Origin: Cyanothece sp. UBA12306
GTDB lineage: Bacteria; Cyanobacteriota; Cyanobacteriia; Cyanobacteriales; Microcystaceae
NCBI GenBank assembly: GCA_003448685.1
Contig: DLXW01000033.1
Span: 1 to 14,456, forward strand
Reading direction: 5' to 3'
Length of the DNA stretch: 14,456 nt
The translations under genes and the position numbers were made by a program. Below are positions 7,234-13,709 of the stretch, piece after piece; position 1 is the stretch's first letter; each line of letters begins with the position of its first letter. The notes beneath the pieces were generated by a model, which was not told the DNA's origin, searched no databases, and saw only the letters and a list, made by a program, of their open reading frames with translations.

Positions 7234-7956
7234 TTGGAATCAACAACTATTTATCCAGGGGAAGTTTTCACCGATACTAAGTTTTTTGATACAGGGATTC
7301 GTCAATTAGTTCCCTATTATGATCAAATGCTTGAAGCGATCGCAGCTTGTATTCCCCATGATGCCCGCCGACTTTTAGAATTAGGCTGTGGGACAGGAGA
7401 ACTTAGCTTAAAATTGCTCAAACGTTGCCCTGATGCACACTTGGTGGCTATGGATTATTCTCCTAGAATGATTAAAATAGCTCAGTCTAAATTGATAGAA
7501 GCCCAATTAAATAATCGTGTTACCTTGATTCAAGCAGATTTTGGAGCATGGGCTAACGAGGAAATAAATGAACAGATCAAAACTGATTTTGATGGCTGTT
7601 TTTCTTCTTTAGCGATTCATCATCTTGATAATCAAATGAAACAGAATTTATTTAATTGTATTAGAAATAATTTATCTAATGGGGGATGTTTTTGGAATGC
7701 TGATCCTATTATACAAGAATCAGAACAATTACAAGAATCTTATTTAAAGCTGCGGGAAAAATGGACACAAACCCAAGGTAAAACCATAGCAGACGTTCGT
7801 TCTCTGATTGGAAATAGTCAACCACAAGGTTATTCTGGACAAGATCGTTTAGCAACATTAGATACTCACTTAAGTATGCTTAAATTAGCAGGTTTTAAAA
7901 GTGTTGCCGTGCCTTGGAGATTTTTTGGCTTAGCTATTTTTGGAGGTTGGGTTTAA
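7234..7956 (+). CDS. Class I SAM-dependent methyltransferase
   Basis: 240 residues with a Rossmann-type methyltransferase fold. Motif I is LLELGCGTGELS (47-58), which binds S-adenosylmethionine. An acidic D74 at the end of strand 2 (VAMDYS) should hold the ribose, and ADF (101-103) fits the adenine-binding motif. SLAIHHLD (125-132) fits motif IV. The N-terminal 45 residues (with FFDTGIRQLVPYYDQML) and the C-terminal region would shape the substrate pocket; the substrate cannot be named. Start choice: no ATG exists between the upstream in-frame stop (TAG 7198-7200) and residue 32, and TTG at 7234 has AGGA at 7221-7224 with 9-nt spacing, so TTG is the best start. A HIP1 octamer lies at 7336-7343. 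The final residues are hydrophobic (FFGLAIFGGWV). Neighbours give no hint of the target. Confidence 0.9.
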   Translation: MESTTIYPGEVFTDTKFFDTGIRQLVPYYDQMLEAIAACIPHDARRLLELGCGTGELSLKLLKRCPDAHLVAMDYSPRMIKIAQSKLIEAQLNNRVTLIQADFGAWANEEINEQIKTDFDGCFSSLAIHHLDNQMKQNLFNCIRNNLSNGGCFWNADPIIQESEQLQESYLKLREKWTQTQGKTIADVRSLIGNSQPQGYSGQDRLATLDTHLSMLKLAGFKSVAVPWRFFGLAIFGGWV

Positions 7957-8118
7957 GGCTTATAATCAAAGCAATTAACCATTATTCAATTAAAATAACT
8001 AAATTTGATTTTTCTTATTTTTGAATTACAAAAAGTGTAACTTCATTGATAAATGTTGAAACCAGATTTTAGATAATTCAGTGAAAATATCACAATATTT
8101 GTCATGCTTTCCTTAAGT

Positions 8119-8148
8119 TTGACAGCTTGTCTATGGAAAAATTATAGG
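8119..8148 (+). promoter_or_regulatory. Promoter for the TPR gene with consensus -35
   Basis: A perfect -35 TTGACA (8119-8124) is followed after 18 nt by TATAGG (8143-8148), which keeps the first four bases of the -10. The start near 8155 would leave a leader of about 84 nt. The sequence GACAGCTT overlapping the -35 (8121-8128) occurs again at 8176-8183. Confidence 0.5.
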
Positions 8149-8152
8149 TCAT

Positions 8153-8188
8153 TTTATAAGATTCAGTTAGATCAAGACAGCTTATAAA
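8153..8188 (+). promoter_or_regulatory. Inverted repeat in the leader of the TPR gene
   Basis: TTTATAAG (8153-8160) and CTTATAAA (8181-8188) are perfect 8-nt arms around a 20-nt loop, starting at the predicted transcription start. It could be a 5' stabilising stem or a protein site. The AT-rich arms mean it may be chance. Confidence 0.3.
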
Positions 8189-8238
8189 CTGTTGTCTGAC
8201 AAGTTGATTATTCACTCAATAATAAAGGAGATCTAAGG

Positions 8239-9171
8239 ATGAAAAATTCGTATCAAAAGTTACTAAAAATTATTTTGGTTATAGCTATTAGTATGTTTAG
8301 TTTAATACAGCCTGTTATAGCAACAACAAACGTTACAGCTAATGACAAAGCTTGGGAATTCTTTGATCAAGCAATAGAAAATATCGAAAACAATAATTAT
8401 CAACAAGCATTTTTTGATTTAACTAAAGTAATTAATTTAGGCCATGTTTTGATACCTGCTGCTTATAGTAATCGATGTTTAGTAAATTTACAATTAGATA
8501 ATCACCAAGCAGCCAAATTAGACTGTAAAGAAGCCATTAAATTTAATCCCAATAATACAGAAGCTTATCTAAATTGGGGACTAGCTGAATATCGATTAGG
8601 CAATTATGAACAAGCATTAGCTCAGTATCAAGAAGTCATTAAAAAAAATCACGATGATTATCGAGCTTATTATAATCAAGGATTAGTAAATTTTGCCCTT
8701 GAAAAATATCAAATAGCTTTTGAAAATTATGACAAGGCTTTAGTTTTAACTCAGTTACAATCTCCTTCAGAAGTAGGTTTAATTTATAATAATCGTGGTT
8801 TAGTATATTTAAAACTAAAAAATATTGAAAATGCAATTGCAGATTTTACTCAAGCTATTAACTTAGATAAATCAAATATCATGGCCTACTACAATAGAGC
8901 CTATGCTTACGAAAAAAAACAGAATTATTTAGCATCAATTGCCGATTTATCTCGAGTTATTCGATTAAATCCTAGCTCTACTCTATCCTACGTTAATAGA
9001 GGAAGATTATACTACTTCATTGGATTACAACAAGCTGCTTTAAGAGATTTTAAAATAGCTCTTAATCAATTTGAAGAACAAGGTAAAATAGCTGCCTATC
9101 AACAAACTTTATCATTAATCAATCAGTTTAAAGAAAATATTATTCAATCTAACCGTATGCTCTATTCTTAG
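8239..9171 (+). CDS. Exported tetratricopeptide-repeat protein
   Basis: 310 residues. A Sec signal peptide is clear: MKNSYQKLLK, a hydrophobic core to about residue 25, and a likely cut after VIA (residue 28). The rest is a run of TPR units of 34 residues, at about 37-70, 73-106, 107-140, 141-172, 180-213, 214-247 and 248-281. Typical TPR positions are visible, for example AYLNWGLAEYRLGNYEQALA (109-128) and YNNRGLVYLKLKNIENAI (183-200). TPR arrays bind other proteins; the partner is unknown. It should work in the periplasm, lumen or outside. A strong ribosome site AAGGAG (8225-8230), 8 nt before the ATG, supports the start. No HIP1 site and a very AT-rich sequence. It has its own promoter and no obvious functional link to hcp downstream. 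Confidence 0.92.
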   Translation: MKNSYQKLLKIILVIAISMFSLIQPVIATTNVTANDKAWEFFDQAIENIENNNYQQAFFDLTKVINLGHVLIPAAYSNRCLVNLQLDNHQAAKLDCKEAIKFNPNNTEAYLNWGLAEYRLGNYEQALAQYQEVIKKNHDDYRAYYNQGLVNFALEKYQIAFENYDKALVLTQLQSPSEVGLIYNNRGLVYLKLKNIENAIADFTQAINLDKSNIMAYYNRAYAYEKKQNYLASIADLSRVIRLNPSSTLSYVNRGRLYYFIGLQQAALRDFKIALNQFEEQGKIAAYQQTLSLINQFKENIIQSNRMLYS

Positions 9172-9244
9172 AAAATGAATATATTGACACCATTTTGTCT
9201 AGAGTACCACAATAGTTTTCAAGAGCGAAAAAATATTTTTCAGA

Positions 9245-9290
9245 TTAACTTTAGTAAAGAAAGTTAAAATTATGTATTGCTCAAAGTTAA
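9245..9290 (+). promoter_or_regulatory. Dyad and third half-site upstream of hcp, candidate operator
   Basis: TTAACTTT (9245-9252) and AAAGTTAA (9260-9267) form a perfect inverted repeat with a 7-nt spacer. A third exact AAAGTTAA lies at 9283-9290. A -10-like TATAAA is at 9316-9321. If it is used, the third half-site is centred near -41 and the dyad near -72, the usual places for an activator. No known regulator motif matches (see findings). Confidence 0.4.
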
Positions 9291-9315
9291 CCCTACTCAA
9301 AATCAATATAGAATG

Positions 9316-9321
9316 TATAAA
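9316..9321 (+). promoter_or_regulatory. Possible -10 element of the hcp promoter
   Basis: TATAAA without a recognisable -35 at the correct distance, which would fit an activator-dependent promoter. The leader from about 9328 to the ATG at 9389 would be about 61 nt. Confidence 0.3.
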
Positions 9322-9388
9322 TAACGACTATATTTATATCTAAAGAATACGGCAATTATCGATTGCATCAGGTTGAGGAAAATCAATT

Positions 9389-11026
9389 ATGTTTTGTGAA
9401 CAATGCGAACAAACTGCCAGTGGTAATGGTTGCCATCAATGGGGAGCGTGTGGTAAAAGTCCTGAAGTTAATGCGGTTCAAGACTTATTAGTCTATTGTT
9501 TGCGAGGATTAGCTCCTGTAGTTTTAAAAGCTAAAGAATTAGGAATATCAACTGAGCAAGCTGATATTTTTACCGGAGAGGCATTATTTGCCACCATGAC
9601 TAATGTTAACTTTGATCGAAAACGCTTTACCAAATATATTCGTGATTGTATTAATATTCGAGAACAATTAAAAGTAGACATTAATCAAATTATTACATGG
9701 TCTGATATTGCCTGTTATTACCCAGATTTTACCGAAAGCTTAGCAGAACAAGGTCAAAATGTAGCTCTCACCCTGATGAGTCAAGCAACCAATAATCTGG
9801 ATATTTTTTCCTTAAAATTAACGGTTCTTTACGGCATTAAAGGGGCAGCTTCTTATAACTTTCATGCTCAAGAATTAGGACAAAAAGACGAAAAAGTCTA
9901 TACATTTATTCAAGAAGCATTAGCGGCTTTAGATCGTAATGATCTTAGTATAAACGATTGGGTTAACCTCGCTTTAAAAGTGGGAGAAACTAACCTAAGG
10001 GCAATGGAATTATTAGATGCAGGACATACTAATACTTATGGCCATCCTACTCCTACATCAGTACCTTTAAACCCTCGTCAAGGAAAAGCTATTTTAGTCT
10101 CAGGTCATGATATTAAACAATTAGCAGCTATCCTTGAACAAACTGCTAATACAGAAATAACTATTTACACCCATGGAGAATTATTACCCGCCCATGGATA
10201 TCCCATTTTAAAACAAAAATATCCCCATTTATACGGTCATTATGGAACAGCATGGCAAAACCAAACTAAAGACTTTGCTAAGTTTCCCGGGGCAATTATT
10301 GTCACTACCAACTGTTTAATGCCACCCCACGAAACCTATGACGAGAAACTGTTTACTATTGGTCCAGTGGGCTATCAAGGGATTAATTATTTACCATCAG
10401 ATAAAACAGGAAAAATAGACTTTACTCCAGCCAGGGAAAAAGCCTTAAAAATGCCTGGATTCACTACAGAAGAAGCATCCCGTCAGGTGATGGTAGGATT
10501 TGCCCATAACGCGGTTTTGAACGTCGCTGATCAAGTTATTGAAGCCGTTAAAGAAGGTAAAATTCGTCATTTCTTCCTAGTAGGGGGTTGTGATGGGGCT
10601 AAACCTGGGCGCACTTACTACACTGAATTTGTGGAAAAAGTCCCCGAAGATTGTATTGTTTTAACCCTCGCTTGTGGAAAATTTCGCTTTTTTGAGCAGC
10701 AATTAGGAGAAATTGGAAATCTGCCCCGTTTGATGGATGTGGGACAATGTAATGATGCTTATTCTGCCATTAAAATTGCCTTAGGGTTAGCTAAGGCTTT
10801 TGATGTGGAAGTCAATGAATTACCTCTGTCGATGATTCTTTCTTGGTATGAACAAAAAGCCGTTGCTGTGTTACTGACTTTACTACATTTAGGCATTAAA
10901 GATATTCGCTTAGGTCCTACTTTACCTGCTTTTATTACCCCCAATGTTTTTGAACTACTCTCCCAAACCTATAATCTTCAGTCCATTACCACACCTGAAC
11001 AAGATTTAGCTGCTTGTTTGGCTTAA
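9389..11026 (+). CDS. hcp: Hybrid cluster protein (hydroxylamine reductase / NO-handling Fe-S protein)
   Basis: 545 residues, full length. The N-terminal cluster cysteines C3, C6, C15 and C21 (C-x2-C-x8-C-x5-C) have the spacing of the Desulfovibrio-type class I enzyme, which carries a cubane [4Fe-4S] there rather than the enterobacterial [2Fe-2S]. All hybrid-cluster ligands can be placed: H240 (SGHD), E264 (THGE), C309 (TTNC), C401 (VGGCDG, the persulfide site), C429 (LACGK), C454 (VGQC) and E488. Hcp proteins reduce hydroxylamine in vitro; in E. coli the physiological role is NO reduction and protein S-nitrosylation under anoxia. No hcr-type reductase lies next to it, so the electron donor (perhaps ferredoxin) is elsewhere. 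The start is ATG 9389 with GAGG at 9375-9378, 10-nt spacing. The CBS-CP12 gene follows after 85 nt. Confidence 0.97.
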   Translation: MFCEQCEQTASGNGCHQWGACGKSPEVNAVQDLLVYCLRGLAPVVLKAKELGISTEQADIFTGEALFATMTNVNFDRKRFTKYIRDCINIREQLKVDINQIITWSDIACYYPDFTESLAEQGQNVALTLMSQATNNLDIFSLKLTVLYGIKGAASYNFHAQELGQKDEKVYTFIQEALAALDRNDLSINDWVNLALKVGETNLRAMELLDAGHTNTYGHPTPTSVPLNPRQGKAILVSGHDIKQLAAILEQTANTEITIYTHGELLPAHGYPILKQKYPHLYGHYGTAWQNQTKDFAKFPGAIIVTTNCLMPPHETYDEKLFTIGPVGYQGINYLPSDKTGKIDFTPAREKALKMPGFTTEEASRQVMVGFAHNAVLNVADQVIEAVKEGKIRHFFLVGGCDGAKPGRTYYTEFVEKVPEDCIVLTLACGKFRFFEQQLGEIGNLPRLMDVGQCNDAYSAIKIALGLAKAFDVEVNELPLSMILSWYEQKAVAVLLTLLHLGIKDIRLGPTLPAFITPNVFELLSQTYNLQSITTPEQDLAACLA

Positions 11027-11041
11027 AAACCACGTTTATCT

Positions 11042-11060
11042 AGCCATTTTTTAGCTGGCT
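11042..11060 (+). terminator. Small hairpin after hcp
   Basis: AGCCA (11042-11046) and TGGCT (11056-11060) form a 5-bp stem with a T-rich 9-nt loop, 15 nt after the hcp stop. There is no T-run behind it, so it is at best a weak terminator. It touches the palindrome that follows. Confidence 0.25.
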
Positions 11061-11076
11061 CTGTGATGATCACAGA
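11060..11076. promoter_or_regulatory. 17-bp perfect palindrome upstream of the CBS-CP12 gene
   Basis: TCTGTGAT-G-ATCACAGA is a perfect dyad with a single central base, 35 nt before the ATG. It looks like an operator for a dimeric regulator. The half-site resembles the TGTGA of CRP-family sites, but the spacer is 3 rather than 6 nt, so a CRP site is unlikely. It could also fold as a 6-bp RNA stem. Confidence 0.45.
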
Positions 11077-11111
11077 AATATTTAGTTAAAAAATATTAAT
11101 CAAATAAAACT

Positions 11112-11738
11112 ATGCTAAAAGTTTCTGATATAATGACCACGAATGTTGTAACAATTAGTAGTTTTGCTACCGTCGCTCAAGCAGTTCAATTAATGCAAGA
11201 ACAAGGGTTACTTAACTTAATTGTCAATCGTCGTCATCCCCAAGATGCCTACGGAATTATTACCGAAACTGATATTATTAATAAAGTTGTTGCTTATGGG
11301 AAAAACCCTCAAACTATTCGGGTTTATGAAATTATGACTAAACCCTGTATTGTGGTTAATCCAGACTTAGGAATAGAATATGCAGCCAGATTATTTACTA
11401 ATACGGGGATTCGTTGCGCTCCAGTGATCAAAGATCAACTCTTAGGAATTATTTCTGCTACAGATATTTTAACTAAAGGTGATTTTCTTGACAATCCTAA
11501 ACAAGAGTTTTTTACTCAAGAAATTGAGCAATATGTAATCGAAGCTCGGAGCATTTGTGAAGAACTTGGTTATGATTCTCAACCTTGTAAAACTGCTTGG
11601 AAACTGGTAGAAGAAATTGAAGCAGAAGCTTCCCATCAAAAGGGAGAAAAACCACAAAAAACAGCCTTAGAAGAGTATATTGAAGAATATCCAGAAGCCA
11701 AAGAAGCTTTGGTCTTAGATAATTGGTGTAGTGGTTAA
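11112..11738 (+). CDS. CBS-CP12 fusion protein (adenylate-sensing CBS pair with C-terminal CP12 domain)
   Basis: 208 residues. Two CBS motifs (about 1-61, with VSDIMTTNVVTI and GIITETDI; and 69-125, with YEIMTKPCIVV and GIISATDIL) form a Bateman module that usually binds AMP/ATP or similar ligands. The C-terminal domain (about 138-208) is CP12-like: ARSICEELGYDSQPCKTAWK (145-164), then EEIEAEASHQ (167-176), matching CP12 AW-x-x-VEEL-x-AEA-x-HQ. CP12 is the disordered redox switch that joins GAPDH and phosphoribulokinase into an inactive complex in the dark. The first cysteine pair (C149, C159) is kept. The second pair is not: CP12 has YC-x-x-NPE...ECR-x-YDD, here EYIEEYPEAKEALVLDNWCSG with a lone C206. 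CBS-CP12 fusions are known from cyanobacteria. No clear ribosome binding site precedes ATG 11112. Confidence 0.9.
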   Translation: MLKVSDIMTTNVVTISSFATVAQAVQLMQEQGLLNLIVNRRHPQDAYGIITETDIINKVVAYGKNPQTIRVYEIMTKPCIVVNPDLGIEYAARLFTNTGIRCAPVIKDQLLGIISATDILTKGDFLDNPKQEFFTQEIEQYVIEARSICEELGYDSQPCKTAWKLVEEIEAEASHQKGEKPQKTALEEYIEEYPEAKEALVLDNWCSG

Positions 11739-11751
11739 GTTTTAGTCGATG

Positions 11752-11771
11752 GAAAAGTTTTTGTTACAATG
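11752..11771. repeat. Short dispersed repeat, copy 1
   Basis: GAAAAGTTTTTGTTACAATG closely matches GAAAAGTTTTTGTAACAAGG at 12589-12608; the first 13 bases are identical, then ACAA and GG are shared. The two copies flank the esterase gene. No paired inverted arm is found near this copy. Confidence 0.4.
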
Positions 11772-11872
11772 GCGATCGTTCAGACGAACTATCCCGACTT
11801 CTTAGAGAGTATTTGTCAACAAAACATTAAATAGTTTGCGTTGGGCAAATTTTGATTATTGAATCATGAGCT

Positions 11873-11921
11873 AAAATTTTAGATAAAATCTTAAACAATT
11901 AACAATATAATCTAAAATTTT
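11873..11921. promoter_or_regulatory. Inverted repeat overlapping the esterase promoter
   Basis: AAAATTTTAGAT (11873-11884) and ATCTAAAATTTT (11910-11921) are perfect 12-nt arms with a 25-nt spacer. A consensus -10 TATAAT (11906-11911) runs into the right arm, so a protein bound here would block or position polymerase. The arms are AT-rich. Confidence 0.4.
11906..11911 (+). promoter_or_regulatory. -10 element of the esterase promoter
   Basis: A perfect TATAAT lies 32 nt before the ATG. No consensus -35 is found 16-18 nt upstream (the sequence there is ATAAAA-like). Transcription would start near 11918. Confidence 0.4.
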
Positions 11922-11943
11922 CTAAATTCTGGAGTTAATCCTA

Positions 11944-12558
11944 ATGTCTTTGAATGGTATTTCTATTTCACCAACTAATGACAATTCACCCGAATATCTC
12001 GTAATTATATTACATGGTTGGGGAGCTAATGCCGAAGATTTAGCCCCATTAGCTTCTTATCTTTCTTTACCAAACTATCAATTTATTTTTCCCAATGCTC
12101 CTTTACCCCACCCCCAAGTTTCTGGAGGACTAGCTTGGTATTCTCTAGAAACCAAAGAATACCAAGGATTATCTGAAAGTCAGCAACAGCTAAAAGATTG
12201 GTTATTATCTTTAGAAAATCAGACAGGAGTTCCCCTAGCAAAAACAATTTTAGGAGGCTTTTCCCAAGGGGGAGCCATGTCTCTTGATCTGGGATTAAAT
12301 TTGCCCTTAGCTGCTATCTTTAGCTTAAGTGGCTATTTACACTTTCAACCCCAAGTTCCAAATTTTCCCATTCCTCCTATTTTAATGGTTCATGGAACTG
12401 AAGATATGGTCGTTCCTATAGATGTTGCACGTCAAGGGAAAGAAATGTTAACCAATATTGGAGCAAAAGTAGACTATCACGAATTTAATATGGGTCACGA
12501 AATTCCTGATAATGTGTTAACTATTCTTGAAGAATTTATTGTTAAACAACAAGGTTAA
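11944..12558 (+). CDS. Carboxylesterase / phospholipase-type alpha/beta hydrolase
   Basis: 204 residues, close to the usual 200-220 of the small carboxylesterase (acyl-protein-thioesterase-like) family. The alpha/beta-hydrolase triad is visible: nucleophile S107 in GGFSQGG (104-110), D154 in HGTEDMVVP (150-158) and H185 in NMGHE (182-186). HGWGA (24-28) supplies the oxyanion hole. It should hydrolyse short acyl esters or thioesters or lysophospholipids in the cytoplasm; the natural substrate is unknown. No signal peptide is seen. The start is ATG 11944, with GGAG at 11931-11934 and 9-nt spacing. It is a single-gene unit with a -10 at 11906-11911 inside an inverted repeat and a strong hairpin after it. 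Confidence 0.93.
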   Translation: MSLNGISISPTNDNSPEYLVIILHGWGANAEDLAPLASYLSLPNYQFIFPNAPLPHPQVSGGLAWYSLETKEYQGLSESQQQLKDWLLSLENQTGVPLAKTILGGFSQGGAMSLDLGLNLPLAAIFSLSGYLHFQPQVPNFPIPPILMVHGTEDMVVPIDVARQGKEMLTNIGAKVDYHEFNMGHEIPDNVLTILEEFIVKQQG

Positions 12559-12563
12559 CGAAG

Positions 12564-12583
12564 TCAGAATTCAGAATTCAGAA
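12564..12583. repeat. Heptamer tandem repeat (TCAGAAT)
   Basis: TCAGAAT occurs twice, followed by TCAGAA, between the esterase and its terminator hairpin. Short tandem heptamers of this kind are common between cyanobacterial genes (STRR-type repeats) and vary in copy number between strains. Confidence 0.55.
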
Positions 12584-12586
12584 GTG

Positions 12587-12637
12587 GCGAAAAGTTTTTG
12601 TAACAAGGATTTATACCTCGCTCCAAAAACTTTTCGC
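12587..12637. terminator. 14-bp hairpin between convergent esterase and ribE
   Basis: GCGAAAAGTTTTTG (12587-12600) and CAAAAACTTTTCGC (12624-12637) form a perfect 14-bp stem with a 23-nt loop. T/A tracts lie in the arms. It lies between two genes that point at each other, so it may serve as terminator for both. The left arm belongs to the repeat also seen at 11752-11771, so the hairpin may be derived from a small mobile or repetitive element. Confidence 0.65.
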
Positions 12638-12681
12638 TTTAAAAAGCCAGGTTTTAGACCCAATAATTTCGATAAATTTTT

Positions 12682-13371
12682 TTATAAATAGCCATGTTCT
12701 GCCAAAAAACTCAAACTAATTTCCTCACTAGATTGATGGGAATCAAAAGATTTTCCCAATAATTTAGCTACATATTTCCCCAAGATATCCCCTTCAATAT
12801 TGACCCAATCCCCTATTTTTAGATAACAAAGATTAGTCTGATCATAGGTATGGGGAATCACTGCCGCCTTAAACCAACCCCCTAAGCGATCGCACTCAGC
12901 CACCGTTAAGCTAATGCCATTGACTGCAACACTTCCTTTCGGGATTAAATATCGCTCAATCGAACGCTGCCATTGTTCCATCAAAGAAGGAGGTGCAGCA
13001 AAAGTCAGAGACCAAGCTTGGTTAGTAGCGATCGCTTCTACCAAACAACCTAGGCCATCCACATGACCAGTAACAAAATGCCCACCCAGTTTACTTCCCA
13101 CCCGTAGGGATGGTTCCACATTAACATAGGTTGCCGTTTGTGCCTTGATTCCTAGGGTAGTCCGCTGTAAAGTTTCTGGGGAAGCAGTAGCCACAAAGCC
13201 ATCAGGAGTGATTTCCTCTACTGTCAAACAAACCCCATCAATAGCCACACTATCCCCTAAATCGAGATCTGACAAAATTGCTGAAGCTGTATCATGGTTA
13301 AGAGCAACCGTAAAGCGATCGCTATCGAGAGGATGAATACGGCCAAGACTTTGAATTAATCCAGTAAACAC
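12682..13371 (-). CDS. ribE: Riboflavin synthase, alpha subunit
   Basis: 229 residues, two copies of the lumazine-binding domain (about 1-97 and 98-200). The enzyme joins two 6,7-dimethyl-8-ribityllumazine molecules to give riboflavin, in the cytoplasm as a trimer. Family marks: MFTGLI start, SVAIDGVCLTVEEI (41-54) with the conserved C48, ASPETLQRTTLG (63-74), GGHFVTGHVDGLG (96-108) with H98 and H103, and in the second repeat SVAVNGISLTVAE (147-159) and VNIEGDILGKYV (190-201). The start codon is GTG (plus-strand CAC, 13369-13371); it gives the exact MFTGLI N-terminus of the family. No clear ribosome site precedes it. The C-terminal tail (205-229) goes beyond the domain. Three HIP1 octamers lie inside. 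It is divergent from the DUF151 gene. Confidence 0.97.
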   Translation of the reverse strand: MFTGLIQSLGRIHPLDSDRFTVALNHDTASAILSDLDLGDSVAIDGVCLTVEEITPDGFVATASPETLQRTTLGIKAQTATYVNVEPSLRVGSKLGGHFVTGHVDGLGCLVEAIATNQAWSLTFAAPPSLMEQWQRSIERYLIPKGSVAVNGISLTVAECDRLGGWFKAAVIPHTYDQTNLCYLKIGDWVNIEGDILGKYVAKLLGKSFDSHQSSEEISLSFLAEHGYL

Positions 13372-13432
13372 AGTGTCTTAAAAGTTTGCGATATTGAAAA
13401 CCCCACCCTTAAGTTGACGTTAATCACGAACC

Positions 13433-13456
13433 TCTTGATCTGGCAAGAGCCCTTTT
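13433..13456 (+). terminator. Terminator-like hairpin upstream of the DUF151 gene
   Basis: CTCTTG and CAAGAG (6-bp stem, loop of 5-6 nt) are followed by CCCTTTTATT. It reads as a weak rho-independent terminator in plus direction, in an intergenic region where no upstream plus-strand gene needs it. It could be an attenuator or chance; end positions may be off by one. Confidence 0.3.
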
Positions 13457-13572
13457 ATTCCATTTAAGATAGAAGTAACAGTGAACTCAAATATGAACAC
13501 GAAAAGGTTAAATCCATGAGAATCTTGTGCTTCACCCGAATAGGATCATCAACAAGTTGAACTATCTTATTC

Positions 13573-13600
13573 TTGTAAGCGTCATTGTGGGGGATACTAT
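13573..13600 (+). promoter_or_regulatory. Possible promoter for the DUF151 gene
   Basis: TTGTAA (13573-13578) and TACTAT (13595-13600) lie 16 nt apart, each matching four of six consensus bases. It would leave a leader of about 125 nt. If it is the real promoter, the 36-codon frame at 13599 would not be translated from this transcript. Confidence 0.25.
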
Positions 13601-13709
13601 GAGTGTAACTGATTACTCCATTAAACTCGAAGTCTGCTCAACTCAGTCCGAGAAAGATGGCCTAGAAAAAAGTACAAGTTCAATAATACTAGGAAAAAAA
13701 TCCTGGTGA
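13599..13709 (+). CDS. Possible small peptide (36 residues), uncertain
   Basis: An open frame starting MSVTDYSIKLEVCSTQSEK, ending in TGA 22 nt before the DUF151 start. A purine-rich GGGGGA (13589-13594) precedes the ATG at a short 4-nt distance. An extended form from GTG 13527 would add a hydrophobic segment (LNYLILVSVIVG). No family is recognised. It may be noise; it is listed because the frame and the G-rich site coincide. Confidence 0.15.
   Translation: MSVTDYSIKLEVCSTQSEKDGLEKSTSSIILGKKSW

Noticed and set aside
9266..9300. NtcA box before hcp (GTA-N8-TAC)
   Set aside because: GTA at 9274 is followed after 8 nt by AGT, not TAC; no other spacing fits, so nitrogen control by NtcA is not supported.
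11060..11076. Classical CRP site TGTGA-N6-TCACA
   Set aside because: The spacer is 3 nt rather than 6, so the two half-sites would face the wrong helical positions; kept only as an unassigned palindrome.
13145..13336. 63-codon plus-strand frame inside ribE
   Set aside because: Shadow of the riboflavin synthase coding strand, no family features or ribosome site.
13372..13440. FMN riboswitch in front of ribE
   Set aside because: The leader is short and lacks the conserved multi-stem blocks of the RFN element.
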